Source of the DNA: Apostichopus japonicus
Lineage: Eukaryota > Echinodermata > Holothuroidea > Aspidochirotida > Stichopodidae
DNA: 64,000 bases
Direction: 5' to 3'
Assembly (NCBI RefSeq): GCF_037975245.1
Contig: NC_092571.1
Span: forward strand, 8,408,501 to 8,472,500
The first letter of the stretch is position 1; the number at the start of each line of letters is the position of its first letter. The position numbers were made by a program, and so were the translations under genes. Under the pieces are notes generated by a model. It worked only from the letters and a program-made list of their open reading frames with translations, had not been told where the DNA came from and did no database searches. Below, piece after piece: positions 1 through 14,441 of the stretch.

Positions 1-456
1 TCGAATGTTCGTTACCGATCAATCGAATGTGCGGTACCGATCAATCGAATGTTCGTTACCGATCAATCGAATGTGCGGTATTGATCAATCGAATGTTCGG
101 TACCGATCAATCGAATGTTCGGTATTGATCAATCGAATGTTCGGTACCGATCAATCGAATGATCGGTACCGATCAATCGAATGTTCGGTACCGATCAATC
201 GAATGTTCGGTACCGATCAATCGAATGTGCGGTACCGATCAATCGAATGTGCGTTACCGATAAATCGAATGTGCGGTATTGATCAATCGAATGTTTGGTA
301 CCGATCAATCGAATGTGCGTTACCGATCAATCGAATGTTCGGTACCGATCAATCGAATGTGCGGTACCGATCAATCGAATGTTCGTTACCGACCAATCGA
401 ATGTGCGGTATTGATCAATCGAATGTGCGGTACCGATCAATCGAATGTGCGGTACC

Positions 457-513
457 GTTCAACTAATGTGCGATACCGAACAATCGAATGTTCGGTACCG
501 TACCGATGAATCG
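457..513 (+). repeat. Composite marker: 21-bp plus 22-bp plus 27-bp monomers (first of more than 50)
   Basis: This is the first clear instance of a recurrent three-monomer block. A 21-bp monomer reads CAACTAATG where CAATCGAATG is expected, one base short. A GAACAATCG monomer follows. Last comes a 27-bp monomer in which TACCG is duplicated (501-505), followed by GATGAATCG. The net effect is +4 bases against the 22-bp register, and it creates TAA and TGA triplets that end open frames. The block recurs throughout, with the extra TACCG just after ATG positions near 1326, 2895, 5254, 9734, 18337, 21209, 24424, 31467, 37554, 41698, 44551, 49540, 54638, 57636, 60322, 62710 and 63708. Some 21-bp monomers also occur without the 27-bp partner, and a few 27-bp monomers occur alone (18,701; 18,860). 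Confidence 0.93.
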
Positions 514-1849
514 AATGTGCGGTACCGATCAATCAAATGTGCGGTACCGATCAATCGAATGTGCGGTACCGATCAATCGAATGTGCGGTATTGATCAATC
601 GAATGTTCGGTACCGATCAATCGAATGTGCGGTACCGATCAATCGAATGTTCGTTACCGATCAATCGAATGTGCGGTACCGATCAATCGAATGTTCGTTA
701 CCGATCAATCGAATGTGCGGTATTGATCAATCGAATGTTCGGTACCGATCAATCGAATGTGCGGTACCGATCAATCGAATGTGCGGTACCGTTCAACTAA
801 TGTTCGGTACCGATCAATCGAATGTTCGGTACCGATCAATCGAATGTGCGTTACCGATCAATCGAATGTTCGGTACCGATCAATCGAATATGCGGTACCG
901 ATCAATCGAATGTGCGTTACCGATCAATCGAATGTTCGGTACCGATCAATCGAATGTGCGGTACCGATCAATCGAATGTGTTGTACCGATCAATCGAATG
1001 TGCGGTACCGATCAATCATATGTGCGGTACCGATCAATCGAATGTGCGATAAAGATCAATCAAATGTGCGGTACCGATCAATCGAATGTTCGGTACCGAT
1101 CAATCGAATGTGCGGTACCGATCAATCGAATGTGCGGTACCGATCAATCGAATGTTCGATACCGATCAATCGAATGTGCGTTACCGAACAATCGAATGTG
1201 CGGTACCAAACAATCGAATGTGCGGTACCGTTCAACTAATGTGCGATACCGAACAATCGAATGTTCGATACCGATCAATCGAATGTGCGGTACCGTTCAA
1301 CTAATGTGCGATACCGAACATTCGAATGTTCGGTACCGTACCGATGAATCGAATGTGCGGTACCGATCAATCAAATGTGCGGTACCGATCAATCGAATGT
1401 GCGGTACCGATCAATCGAATGTGCGGTATTGATCAATCGAATGTTCGGTACCGATCAATCGCATGTGCGGTACCGATCAATCGAATGTTCGTTACCGATC
1501 AATCGAATGTGCGGTACCGATCAATCGAATGTTCGTTACCGATCAATCGAATGTGCGGTATTGATCAATCGAATGTTCGGTACCGATCAATCTAATGTTC
1601 GGTATTGATCAATCGAATGTTCGGTACCGATCAATCGAATGTGCGGTACCGATCAATCGAATGTTCGTTACCGATCAATCGAATGTGCGGTATTGATCAA
1701 TCGAATGTTCGGTACCGATCAATCATATGTGCGGTACCGATCAATCGAATGTGCGATACCGATCAATCAAATGTGCGGTACCGATCAATCGAATGTTCGG
1801 TACCGATCAATCGAATGTGCGGTACCGATCAATCGAATGTGCGGTACCG

Positions 1850-4455
1850 AACAATCGAATGTGCGGTACCGAACAATCGAATGTGCGGTACCGTTCAACT
1901 AATGTGCGATACCGAACAATCGAATGTTCGATACCGATCAATCGAATGTGCGGTAGTGTTCAACTAATGTGCGATACCGAACAATCGAATGTTCGGTACC
2001 GTACCGATGAATCGAATGTGCGGTACCGATCAATCAAATGTGCGGTACCGATCAATCGAATGTGCGGTACCGATCAATCGAATGTGCGGTATTGATCAAT
2101 CGAATGTTCGGTACCGATCAATCGAATGTGCGGTACCGATCAATCGAATGTTCGTTACCGATCAATCGAATGTGCGGTACCGATCAATCGAATGTTCGTT
2201 ACCGATCAATCGAATGTGCGGTATTGATCAATCGAATGTTCGGTACCGATCAATCTAATGTTCGGTATTGATCAATCGAATGTTCGATACCGATCAATCG
2301 AATGTTCGGTACCGATCAATCGAATGTGCGGTACCGATCAAACGAATGTGCGGTACCGATCAATCGAATGTTCGTTACCGATCAATCGAATGTGCGGTAC
2401 CGATCAATCGAATGTTCGTTACCGATCAATCGAATGTGCGGTACCGATCAATCGAATGTTCGGTACCGATCAATCGAATGTTCGGTATTGATCAATCGAA
2501 TGTTCGGTACCGATCAATCGAATGATCGGTACCGATCAATCGAATGTTCGGTACCGATCAATCGAATGTTCGGTACCGATCAATCGAATGTGGGGTACCG
2601 ATCAATCGAATGTGCGTTACCGATAAATCGAATGTGCGGTATTGATCAATCGAATGTTCGGTACCGATCAATCGAATGTGCGTTACCGAACAATCGAATG
2701 TTCGGTACCGATCAATCGAATGTGCGGTACCGATCAATCGAATGTTCGTTACCGATCAATCGAATGTGCGGTATTGATCAATCGAATTTTCGGTACCGAT
2801 CAATCGAATGTGCGGTACCGATTAATCGAATGTGCGGTACCGATCAATCGAATGTGCGGTACCGTTCAACTAATGTGCGATACCGAACAATCGAATGTTC
2901 GGTACCGTACCGATGAATCGAATGTGCGGTACCGATCAATCAAATGTGCGGTACCGATCAATCGAATATGCGGTACCGATCAATCGAATGTGCGGTATTG
3001 ATCAATCGAATGTTCGGTACCGATCAATCGAATGTGCGGTACCGATCAATCGAATGTTCGTTACCGATCAATCGAATGTGCGGTACCGATCAATCGAATG
3101 TTCGTTACCGATCAATCGAATGTTCGGTATTGATCAATCGAATGTTCGGTATCGATCAATCGAATGTTCGGTACCGATCAATCGAATGTTCGGTACCGAT
3201 CAATCGAATGTTCGGTACCGATCAATCGAATGTGCGGTACCGATCAATCGAATGTGCGTTACCGATAAATCGAATGTGCGGTATTGATCAATCGAATGTT
3301 CGGTACCGATCAATCGAATGTGCGTTACCGATCAGTCGAATGTTCGGTACCGATCAATCGAATGTGCGGTACCGATCAATCGAATGTTCGTTACCGATTA
3401 ATCGAATGTGCGGTATTGATCAATCGAATGTTCGGTACCGATCAATCGAATGTGTGGTACCGATTAATCGAATGTGCGGTACCGATCAATCGAATGTGCG
3501 GTACCGTTCAACTAATGTGCGATACCGATCAATCGAATGATCGGTACCGATCAATCGAATGTTCGGTACCGATCAATCGAATGTTCGGTACCGATCAATC
3601 GAATGTGCGGTACCGATCAATCGAATGTGCGTTACCGATCAATCGAATGTTCGGTACCGATCAATCGAATGTTCGGTACCGATCAATCGAATGTGCGTTA
3701 CCGATCAATCGAATGTTCGGTACCGATCAATCGAATGTGCGGTACCGATCAATCGAATGTGCGTTACCGATCAATCGAATGTTCGGTACCGATCAATCGA
3801 ATGTGCGGTACCGATCAATCGAATGTGTTGTACCGATCAATCGAATGTGCGGTACCGATCAATCATATGTGCGGTACCGATCAATCGAATGTGCGGTACC
3901 GATCAATCAAATGTGCGGTACCGATCAATCGAATGTTCGGTACCGATCAATCGAATGTGCGGTACCGATCAATCGAATGTGCGGTACCGATCAATCGAAT
4001 GTTCAATACCGATCAATCGAATGTGCGGTACCGAACAATCGAATGTGCGGTACCGAACAATCGAATGTGCGGTACCGTTCAACTAATGTGCGATACCGAA
4101 CAATCGAATGTTCGATACCGATCAATCGAATGTGCGATACCGTTCAACTAATGTGCGATACCGAACAATCGAATGTTCGGTACCGTACCGATGAATCGAA
4201 TGTTCGGTACCGATCAATCAAATGTGCGGTACCGATGAATCGAATGTTCGGTACCGATCAATCGAATGTGCGGTATTGATCAATCGAATGTTCGGTACCG
4301 ATCAATATAATGTGCGGTACCGATCAATCGAATGTTCGTTACCGATCAATCGAATGTGCGGTACCGATCAATCGAATGTTCGTTACCGATCAATCGAATG
4401 TGCGGTATTGATCAATCGAATGTACGGTACCGATCAATCTAATGTTCGGTATTGA
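1850..4455 (+). repeat. Older large duplication, copy 1 (6,839-bp spacing)
   Basis: This stretch realigns with about 8,689-11,294. The spacing is 6,839 bp over most of its length (markers at 1989/8828 and 2895/9734; the rare TATAATG monomer at 4306/11145). The spacing shifts to 6,905 bp around 3,284-4,010 and passes through 6,861 bp before returning to 6,839. All these shifts are multiples of 22, so whole monomers were gained or lost after duplication. The copies carry more private differences than the 13-kb pair, so this is an older event. Upstream, spacing is 6,795 bp near 1,724, another two-monomer change. Boundaries are approximate. Confidence 0.8.
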
Positions 4456-4570
4456 TCAATCGAATGTTCGGTACCGATCAATCGAATGTTCGGTACCGAT
4501 CAATCGAATGTGCGGTACCGATCAAACGAATGTGCGGTACCGATCAATCGAATGTGCGTTACCGATCAAT

Positions 4571-4580
4571 CGAAGTACGG
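4571..4580 (+). repeat. Single-base deletion monomer
   Basis: The string CGAAGTACGG replaces the expected CGAATGTACGG, giving a 21-bp monomer. This is one of the few departures from 22-bp length outside the composite markers. It is needed to make the 6,839-bp spacing add up. The matching copy near 11,410 keeps the base, so the deletion is private to this copy. Confidence 0.85.
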
Positions 4581-7500
4581 TATTGATCAATCGAATGTTC
4601 GGTACCGATCAATCGAATGTGCGTTACCGATCAATCGAATGTTCGTTACCGATCAATCGAATGTGCGGTACCGATCAATCGAATGTTCGTTACCGATCAA
4701 TCGAATGTGCGGTATTGATCAATCGAATGTTCGGTAGCGATCAATCGAATGTTCGGTACCGATCAATCGATTGTGCGGTACCGATCAATCGAATGTGCGG
4801 TACCGATCAATCGAATGTTCGGTACCGATCAATCGAATGTTCGGTACCGATCAATCGAATGTGCGTTACCGATCAATCGAATGTTCGGTACCGATCAATC
4901 GAATGTGCGGTACCGATCAATCAAATGTGTTCTACCGATCAATCGAATGTGCGGTACCGATCAATCATATGTGCGGTACCGATTAATCGAATGTGCGATA
5001 CCGATCAATCGAATATGCGGTACCGATCAATCGAATGTGCGGTACCGATCAATCGAATGTTCGATACCGATCAATCGAATGTGCGGTACAGAACAATCGA
5101 ATGTGCGGTACCGAACAATCGAGTGTGCGGTACCGATCAATCGAAAGTGCGGTACCGATCAATCGAATGTGCGGTACCGATCAATCGAATGTGCGGTACA
5201 CATCAATCGAATGTGCGGTACCGATCAACTAATGTGCGATACCGAACAATCGAATGTTCGGTACCGTACCGATGAATCGAATGCTCGGTACCGATCAATC
5301 GAATGTGCGGTACCGATCAATCGAATGTTCGTTACCGATCAATCGAATGTTCGTTACCGATCAATCGAATGTGCGGTACCAATCAATCGAATGTTCGTTA
5401 CCGATCAATCGATTTTGCGGTATTGATCAATCGAATGTGCGGTACCGATCAATCGAACGTGCGGTACCGATCAATCGATTGTGCGGTACCGATTAATCGA
5501 ATGTTCGGTACCGATCAATCGAATGTTCGGTACCGATCAATCGAATGTGCGGTACCGATCAATCGAATGTTCGGTACCGATCAATCGAATGTTCGGTACC
5601 GATCAATCGAATGTTCGGTACCGATCAATCGAATGTTCGGTACCGATCAATCGAATGTTCGGTACCGATCAATCGAATGTTCGGTACCGATCAATCGAAT
5701 GTGCGGTACCGATCAATCGAATGTGCGTTACCGATCAATCGAATGTTCGGTACCGATCAATCGAATGTTCGGTACCGATCAATCGAATGTGCGGTACCGA
5801 TCAATCGAATGTTCGGTACCGATCAATCGAATGTGCGGTACCGATCAATCGAATGTGCGGTACCGATAAATCGAATGTGTTGTACCGATCAATCGAATGT
5901 GCGGTACCGATCAATCGAATGTGCGGTATTGATCAATCGAATGTGCGGTACCGATCAATCGAATGTGCGGTACCGATTAATCGAATGTGCGATACCGATC
6001 AATCAAATGTGCGGTACCGATCAATCGAATGTTCGGTACCGATCAATCGAATGTGCGGTACCGATCAATCGAATATGCGGTACCGATCAATCGAATGTTC
6101 GATACCGATCAATCGAATGTGCGGTACCGAACAATCGAATGTGCGGTACCGATCAATCGAATGTGCGGTACCGATCAATCGAATGTGCGGTACCGATCAA
6201 CTAATTTGCGATACCGAACAATCAAATGTTCGGTACCGTACCGATTAATCGAATGTGCGGTATTGATCAATCGAATGTTCGGTACCAATCAATCGAATGT
6301 GCGGTACCGATTAATCGAATGTGCGGTACCGATCAATCGAATGTGCGGTACCGATCAATCGAATGTTCGATACCGATCAATCGAATGTGCGGTACCGAAC
6401 AATCGAATGTGCGGTACCGATCAATCGAATGTGCGGTACCGATCAATCGAATGTGCGGTATTGATCAATCGAATGTTCGGTACCGATCAATCGAATGTGC
6501 GGTACCGATTAATCGAATGTTCGTTACCGATCAATCGAATGTGCGGTACCGATCAATCGAATGTTCGTTACCGATCAATCGAATGTGCGGTACCGATCAA
6601 TCGAATGTTCGGTACCGATCAATCGAATGTGCGGTACCGATGAATCGAATGTGCGGTATTGATCAATCGAATGTTCGGTACCGATCAATCGAATGTGCGG
6701 TACCGATTAATCGAATGTGCGGTACCGATCAATCGAATGTGCGGTACCGATCAATCGAATGTTCGATACCGATCAATCGAATGTGCGGTACCGAACAATC
6801 GAATGTGCGGTACCGAACAATCGAATGTGCGGTACCGATCAATCGAATGTGCGGTACCGATCAATCGAATGTGCGGTACCGAACAATCGAATGTTCGGTA
6901 CTGATCAATCGAATGTTCGGTACCGATCAATCGAATGTTCGGTACCGATCAATCGAATGTGCGGTACCGATCAATCGAATGTGCGTTACCGATCAATCGA
7001 ATGTTCGGTACCGATCAATCGAATGTTCGGTACCGATCAATCGAATGTGCGTTACCGATCAATCGAATGTTCGTTACCGATTAATCGAATGTGCGGTACC
7101 GATCAATCGAATGTTCGTTACCGATCAATCGAATGTGCAATATTGATCAATCGAATGTTCGGTACCGATCAATCGAATGTTCGTTACCGATCAATCGAAT
7201 GTGCGGTACCGATGAATCGAATGTGCGGTACCGATCATTCGAATGTGCGGTACCGATCAATCGAATGTGCGGTACCGATCAATCGAATGTGCGGTATTGA
7301 TCAATCGAATGTTCGGTACCGATCAATCGAATGTGCGGTACCGATCAATCGAATGTTCGTTACCGATCAATCGAATGTGCCTTACCGATCAATCGAATGT
7401 TCGGTACCGATCAATCGAATGTGCGGTACCGATCAATCGAATGTTCGTTACCGATCAATCGAATGTGCGGTATTGATCAATCGAATTTTCGGTACCGATC

Positions 7501-8688
7501 AATCGAATGTGCGGTACCGATCAATCGAATGTGCGGTACCGTTCAACTAATGTGCGATACCGAACAATCGAATGTTCGGCACCGTACCGATGAATCGAAT
7601 GTGCGGTACCGATCAATCAAATGTGCGGTACCGATCAATCGAATGTGCGGTACCGATCAATCGAATGTGCGGTATTGATCAATCGAATGTTCGGTACCGA
7701 TCAATCGAATGTGCGGTACCGATCAATCGAATGTTCGTTACCGATAAATCGAATGTGCGGTACCGATCAATCGAATGTTCGTTACCGATCAATCGAATGT
7801 GCGGTATTGATCAATCGAATGTTCGGTACCGATCAATCTAATATTCGGTATTGATCAATCGAATGTTCGGTACCGATCAATCGAATGTTCGGTACCGATC
7901 AATCCAATGTTCGGTACCGATCAATCGAATGTTCGGTACCGATCAATCGAATGATCGATACCGATCAATCGAATGTTCGGTACCGATCAATCGAATGTTC
8001 GGTACCGATCAATCGAATGTGCGGTACCGATCAATCGAATGTGCGTTACCGATAAATCGAATGTGCGGTATTGATCAATCGAATGTTCGGTACCGATCAA
8101 TCGAATGTGCGTTACCGATCAATCGAATGTTCGGTACCGATCAATCGAATGTGCGGTACCGATCAATCGAATGTTCGTTACCGATCAATCGAATGTGCGG
8201 TATTGATCAATCGAATGTTCGGTACCGATCAATCGAATGTGCGGTACCGATTAATCGAATGTGCGGTACCGATCAATCGAATGTGCGGTACCGTTCAACT
8301 AATGTTCCATACCGATCAATCGAATGTACGGTACCGATCAATCGAATGTGCGTTACCGATCAATCGAATGTTCGGTACCGATCAATCGAATGTGCGGTAC
8401 CGATCAATCGAATGTGCGTTACCGATCAATCGAATGTTCGGTACCGATCAATCGAATGTGCGGTACCGATCAATCGAATGTGTTGTACCGATCAATCGAA
8501 TGTGCGGTACCGATCAATCATATGTGCGGTACCGATCAATCGAATGTGCGATACCGATCAATCAAATGTGCGGTACCGATCAATCGAATGTTCGTTACCG
8601 ATCAATCGAATGTGCGGTACCGATCAATCGAATGTGCGGTACCGATCAATCGAATGTTCGATACCGATCAATCGAATGTGCGGTACCG

Positions 8689-11294
8689 AACAATCGAATG
8701 TGCGGTACCGAACAATCGAATGTGCGGTACCGTTCAACTAATGTGCGATACCGAACAATCGAATGTTCGATACCGATCAATCGAATGTGCGGTAGTGTTC
8801 AACTAATGTGCGATACCGAACAATCGAATGTTCGGTACCGTACCGATGAATCGAATGTGCGGTACCGATCAATCAAATGTGCGGTACCGATCAATCGAAT
8901 GTGCGGTACCGATCAATCGAATGTGCGGTATTGATCAATCGAATGTTCGGTACCGATCAATCGAATGTGCGGTACCGATCAATCGAATGTTCGTTACCGA
9001 TCAATCGAATGTGCGGTACCGATCAATCGAATGTTCGTTACCGATCAATCGAATGTGCGGTATTGATCAATCGAATGTTCGGTACCGATCAATCTAATGT
9101 TCGGTATTGATCAATCGAATGTTCGGTACCGATCAATCGAATGTTCGGTACCGATCAATCGAATGTGCGGTACCGATCAAACGAATGTGCGGTACCGATC
9201 AATCGAATGTTCGTTACCGATCAATCGAATGTGCGGTACCGATCAATCGAATGTTCGTTACCGATCAATCGAATGTGCGGTATTGATCAATCGAATGTTC
9301 GGTACCGATCAATCGAATGTTCGGTATTGATCAATCGAATGTTCGGTACCGATCAATCGAATGATCGGTACCGATCAATCGAATGTTCGGTACCGATCAA
9401 TCGAATGTTCGGTACCGATCAATCGAATGTGGGGTACCGATCAATCGAATGTGCGTTACCGATAAATCGAATGTGCGGTATTGATCAATCGAATGTTCGG
9501 TACCGATCAATCGAATGTGCGTTACCGAACAATCGAATGTTCGGTACCGATCAATCGAATGTGCGGTACCGATCAATCGAATGTTCGTTACCGATCAATC
9601 GAATGTGCGGTATTGATCAATCGAATTTTCGGTACCGATCAATCGAATGTGCGGTACCGATTAATCGAATGTGCGGTACCGATCAATCGAATGTGCGGTA
9701 CCGTTCAACTAATGTGCGATACCGAACAATCGAATGTTCGGTACCGTACCGATGAATCGAATGTGCGGTACCGATCAATCAAATGTGCGGTACCGATCAA
9801 TCGAATATGCGGTACCGATCAATCGAATGTGCGGTATTGATCAATCGAATGTTCGGTACCGATCAATCGAATGTGCGGTACCGATCAATGGAATGTTCGT
9901 TACCGATCAATCGAATGTGCGGTACCGATCAATCGAATGTTCGTTACCGATCAATCGAATGTTCGGTATTGATCAATCGAATGTTCGGTACCGATCAATC
10001 GAATGTTCGGTACCGATCAATCCAATGTTCGGTACCGATCAATCGAATGTTCGGTACCGATCAATCGAATGATCGGTACCGATCAATCGAATGTTCGGTA
10101 CCGATCAATCGAATGTTCGGTACCGATCAATCGAATGTGCGGTACCGATCAATCGAATGTGCGTTACCGATAAATCGAATGTGCGGTATTGATCAATCGA
10201 ATGTTCGGTACCGATCAATCGAATGTGCGTTACCGATCAGTCGAATGTTCGGTACCGATCAATCGAATGTGCGGTACCGAACAATCGAATGTTCGTTACC
10301 GATTAATCGAATGTGCGGTATTGATCAATCGAATGTTCGGTACCGATCAATCGAATGTGCGGTACCGATTAATCGAATGTGCGTTACCGATCAATCGAAT
10401 GTGCGGTACCGTTCAACTAATGTGCGATACCGATCAATCGAATGATCGGTACCGATCAATCGAATGTTCGGTACCGATCAATCGAATATTCGGTACCGAT
10501 CAATCGAATGTGCGGTACCGATCAATCGAATGTGCGTTACCGATCAATCGAATGTTCGGTACCGATCAATCGAATGTTCGGTACCGATCAATCGAATGTG
10601 CGTTACCGATCAATCGAATGTTCGGTACCGATCAATCGAATGTGCGGTACCGATCAATCGAATGTGCGTTACCGATCAATCGAATGTTCGGTACCGATCA
10701 ATCGAATGTGCGGTACCGATCAATCGAATGTGTTGTACCGATCAATCGAATGTGCGGTACCGATCAATCATATGTGCGGTACCGATCAATCGAATGTGCG
10801 GTACCGATCAATCAAATGTGCGGTACCGAACAATCGAATGTGCGATACCGATCAATCGAATGTGCGGTACCGATCAATCGAATGTGCGGTACCGATCAAT
10901 CGAATGTTCAATACCGATCAATCGAATGTGCGGTACCGTTCAACTAATGTGCGATACCGAACAATCGAATGTTCGATACCGATCAATCGAATGTGCGGTA
11001 CCGTTCAACTAATGTGCGATACCGAACAATCGAATGTTCGGTACCGTACCGATCAATCGAATGTGCGGTACCGATCAATCGAATGTGCGGTACCGATCAA
11101 TCGAATGTGCGGTATTGATCAATCGAATGTTCGGTACCGATCAATATAATGTGCGGTACCGATCAATCGAATGTTCGTTACCGATCAATCGAATGTGCGG
11201 TACCGATCAATCGAATGTTCGTTACCGATCAATCGAATGTGCGGTATTGATCAATCGAATGTACGGTACCGATCAATCTAATGTTCGGTATTGA
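8689..11294 (+). repeat. Older large duplication, copy 2 (6,839-bp spacing)
   Basis: Partner of about 1,850-4,455. Relative to copy 1 it has three extra monomers around 9,980-10,170, including one with CCAATG and one with ATGATCGG. It lacks several GAACAATCG monomers around 10,910-10,940. It ends with the shared rare TATAATG monomer (11,145) and TGTACGG monomer. Beyond about 11,300 the two copies lose consistent alignment. Edges are approximate because neighbouring monomers are so alike. Confidence 0.8.
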
Positions 11295-14250
11295 TCAATC
11301 GAATGTTCGGTACCGATCAATCGAATGTTCGGTACCGATCAATCGAATGTGCGGTACCGATCAATCGAATGTTCGATACCGATCAATCGAATGTGCGTTA
11401 CCGATCAATCGAATGTACGGTATTGATCAATCGAATGTTCGGTACCGATCAATCGAATGTGCGTTACCGATCAATCGAATGTTCATTACCGATCAATCGT
11501 ATGTGCGGTACCGATCAACTAATGTGCGATACCGAACAATCGAATGTTCGGTACTGATCAATCGAATGTTCGGTAGCGATCAATCGAATGTTCGGTACCG
11601 AACAATCGATTGTGCGGTACCGATCAATCGAATGTGCGGTACCGATCAATCGAATGTTCGGTACCGATCAATCGAATGTTCGGTACCGATCAATCGAATG
11701 TTCGGTACCGATCAATCGAATGTTCGGTACCGATCAATCGAATGTGCGGTACCGATCAATCGAATGTTCGTTACCGATCAATCGAATGTGCGGTATTGAT
11801 CAATCGAATGTTCGGTACCGATCAATCGAATGTGCGGTACCGATCAATCGAATGTTCGGTACCGATCAATCGAATGTGCGATACCGATCAATCGAATGTG
11901 CGTTACCGATCAATCGAATGTTCGGTACCGATCAATCGAATGTTCGATACCGATCAATCGAATGTGCGGTACCGAACAATCGAATGTTCGTTACCGATCA
12001 ATCGAATGTGCGGTACCGATCAATCGAATGTGCGGTACCGATCAACTAATGTGCGATACCGAACAATCGAATGTTCGGTACCGATCAATCGAATGTTCGT
12101 TACCGATCAATCGAATGTGCGTTACCGATCAATCGAATGTTCGGTACACATCAATCGAATGTTCGGTACCGATCAATCGAATGTGCGGTACCGATGAATC
12201 GAATGTGCGGTATTGATCAATCGAATGTTCGGTACCGATCAATCGAATGTGCGGTACCGATTAATCGAATGTGCGGTACCGATCAATCGAATGTGCGGTA
12301 CCGATCAATCGAATGTTCGATACCGACCAATCGAATGTGCGGTACCGAACAATCGAATGTGCGGTACCGAACAATCGAATGTGCGGTACCGATCAATCGA
12401 ATGTGCGGTACCGATCAACTAATGTGCGATACCGAACAATCGAATGTTCGGTACTGATCAATCGAATGTTCGGTACCGATCAATCGAATGTTCGGTACCG
12501 ATCAATCGAATGTGCGGTACCGATCAATCGAATGTGCGTTACCGATCAATCGAATGTGCGGTATTGATCAATCGAATGTGCGGTACCGATCAATCGAATG
12601 TGCGGTACCGATCAATCGAATGTTCGTTACCGATCAATCGAATGTGCGGTACCGATCAATCGAATGTTCGTTACCGATCAATCGAATGTGCGGTATTGAT
12701 CAATCGAATGTTCGGTACCGATCAATCGAATGTGCGGTACCGATCAATCGAATGTTCGGTACCGGTCAACCGAATGTGCGGTACCGATCAATCGAATGTG
12801 CGGTACCGATCAATCGAATGTGCGTTACCGATCAATCGAATGTGCGGTACCGATCAATCGAATGTGCGGTACCGATCAATCGAATGTGTTGTACCGATCA
12901 ATCGAATGTGCGGTACCGATCAATCATATGTGCGGTACCGATCAATCGAATGTGCGGTACCGATCAATCGAATGTGCGGTACCGATCAATCGAATGTTCG
13001 GTACCGATCAATCGAATGTGCGGTACCGATCAATCGAATGTGCGGTACCGATCAATCGAATGTTCAATACCGATCAATCGAATGTGCGGTACCGTTCAAC
13101 TAATGTGGGATACCGAACAATCGAATGTTCGATACCGATCAATCGAATATGCGGTACCGTTCAACTAATGTGCGATACCGAACAATCGAATGTTCGGTAC
13201 CGTACCGATGAATCGAATGTGCGGTACCGATCAATCGAATGTGCGGTACCGATCAATCGAATGTGCGGTATTGATCAATCGAATGTTCGGTACCGATCAA
13301 TATAATGTGCGGTACCGATCAATCGAATGTTCGTTACCGATCAATCGAATGTGCGGTACCGATCAATCGATTGATCGGTACCGATCAATCGAATGTGCGG
13401 TACCGATCAATCGAATGTTCGGTACCGATCAATCGAATGTGCGATACCGATCAATCGAATGTGCGGTACCGATCAATCGAATGTTCGGTACCGATCAATC
13501 GAATGTGCGGTACCGATCAATCGAATGTGCGTTACCGATCAATCGAATGTTGGGTACCGAACAATCGAATGTGCGGTACCGAACAATCGAATGTGCGGTA
13601 CCGAAAAATCGAATGTCCGGTACCGATCAATCGAATGTGCGGTACCGATCAACTAATGTGCGATACCGAACAATCGAATGTTCGGTATTGATCAATCGAA
13701 TGTGCGGTACCGATCAATCGAATGTTCGTTACCGATCAATCGAATGTGCGGTACCGATCAATCGAATGTTCGTTACCGATCAATCGAATATGCGGTATTG
13801 ATCAATCGAATGTTCGGTACCGATCAATCGAATGTGCGGTACCGATCAATCGAATGTTCGGTACCGGTCAATCGAATGTGCGGTACCGATCAATCGAATG
13901 TGCGGTACCGATCAATCGAATGTTCGATACCAATCAATCGAATGTGCGGTACCGAACAATCGAATGTGCGGTACCGAACAATCGAATGTGCGGTACCGAT
14001 CAATCGAATGTGCGGTACCGAACAATCGAATGTGCGGTACGGATCAATCGAATGTGCGGTACCGATCAACTAATGTGCGATACCGAACAATCGAATGTTC
14101 GGTACTGATCAATCGAATGTTCGGTACCGATCAATCGAATGTTCGGTACCGATCAATCGAATGTGCGGTACCGATCAATCGAATGTGCGTTACCGATCAA
14201 TCGAATGTGCGGTATTGATCAATCGAATGTTCGGTACCAATCAATCGAAT
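11056..14250 (+). repeat. About 3.34-kb higher-order unit, copy 1
   Basis: This segment matches about 14,442-17,592. The spacing is 3,386 bp at the left (TATAATG at 11,145 and 14,531), 3,364 bp in the middle and 3,342 bp at the right. In the middle part about 13,211-13,540 the order differs, and local spacing falls to 3,210 bp near the TGTTGGG monomer (13,551 against 16,761). All steps are whole monomers. Shared markers include GTTCATTACC with CAATCGTATG, ACACATC, and GTACGGATC monomers. It overlaps the start of the 13,130-bp duplication, so it predates that event; the later duplication copied the right-hand unit again to about 27.6-30.7 kb. Confidence 0.72.
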
Positions 14251-14441
14251 GTTCGTTACCGATCAATCGAATGTTCGGTATTGATCAATCGAATGTTCGG
14301 TACCGATCAATCGAATGTTCGGTACCGATCAATCCAATGTTCGGTACCGATCAATCGAATGTTCGGTACCGATCAATCGAATGATCGGTACCGATCAATC
14401 GAATGTTCGGTACCGATCAATCGAATGTTCGGTACCGATCA

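Larger units (their letters stand above)
1..13210 (+). repeat. Satellite segment I, GTTCAAC-marker subfamily
   Basis: This is the left part of the array. It is distinguished by the GTTCAACTAATG form of the 21-bp marker monomer (for example 457, 791, 1232, 1295, 1958, 3508, 4077, 4142, 10938, 11003). It also carries frequent GATAAATCG monomers and runs in the order TTCGTTACC, GCGGTATTG, TTCGG. Marker ATG positions with the extra TACCG are near 488, 1326, 1989, 2895, 4173, 5254, 6226, 7572, 8828, 9734, 11034 and 13190. A 663-bp periodicity is visible locally, with about 1,200-1,624 matching about 1,863-2,287. About 5,485-5,870 is unusually homogeneous, dominated by TGTTCGG monomers. There is no coding or unique DNA. 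The GATCAAC marker form first appears near 5,226 and progressively replaces GTTCAAC. Confidence 0.85.

Noticed and set aside
488-1432. A 314-codon protein starting at the first composite marker
   Set aside because: It is read straight through the satellite and across 21- and 27-bp units; the peptide repeats identically in other frames and elsewhere.
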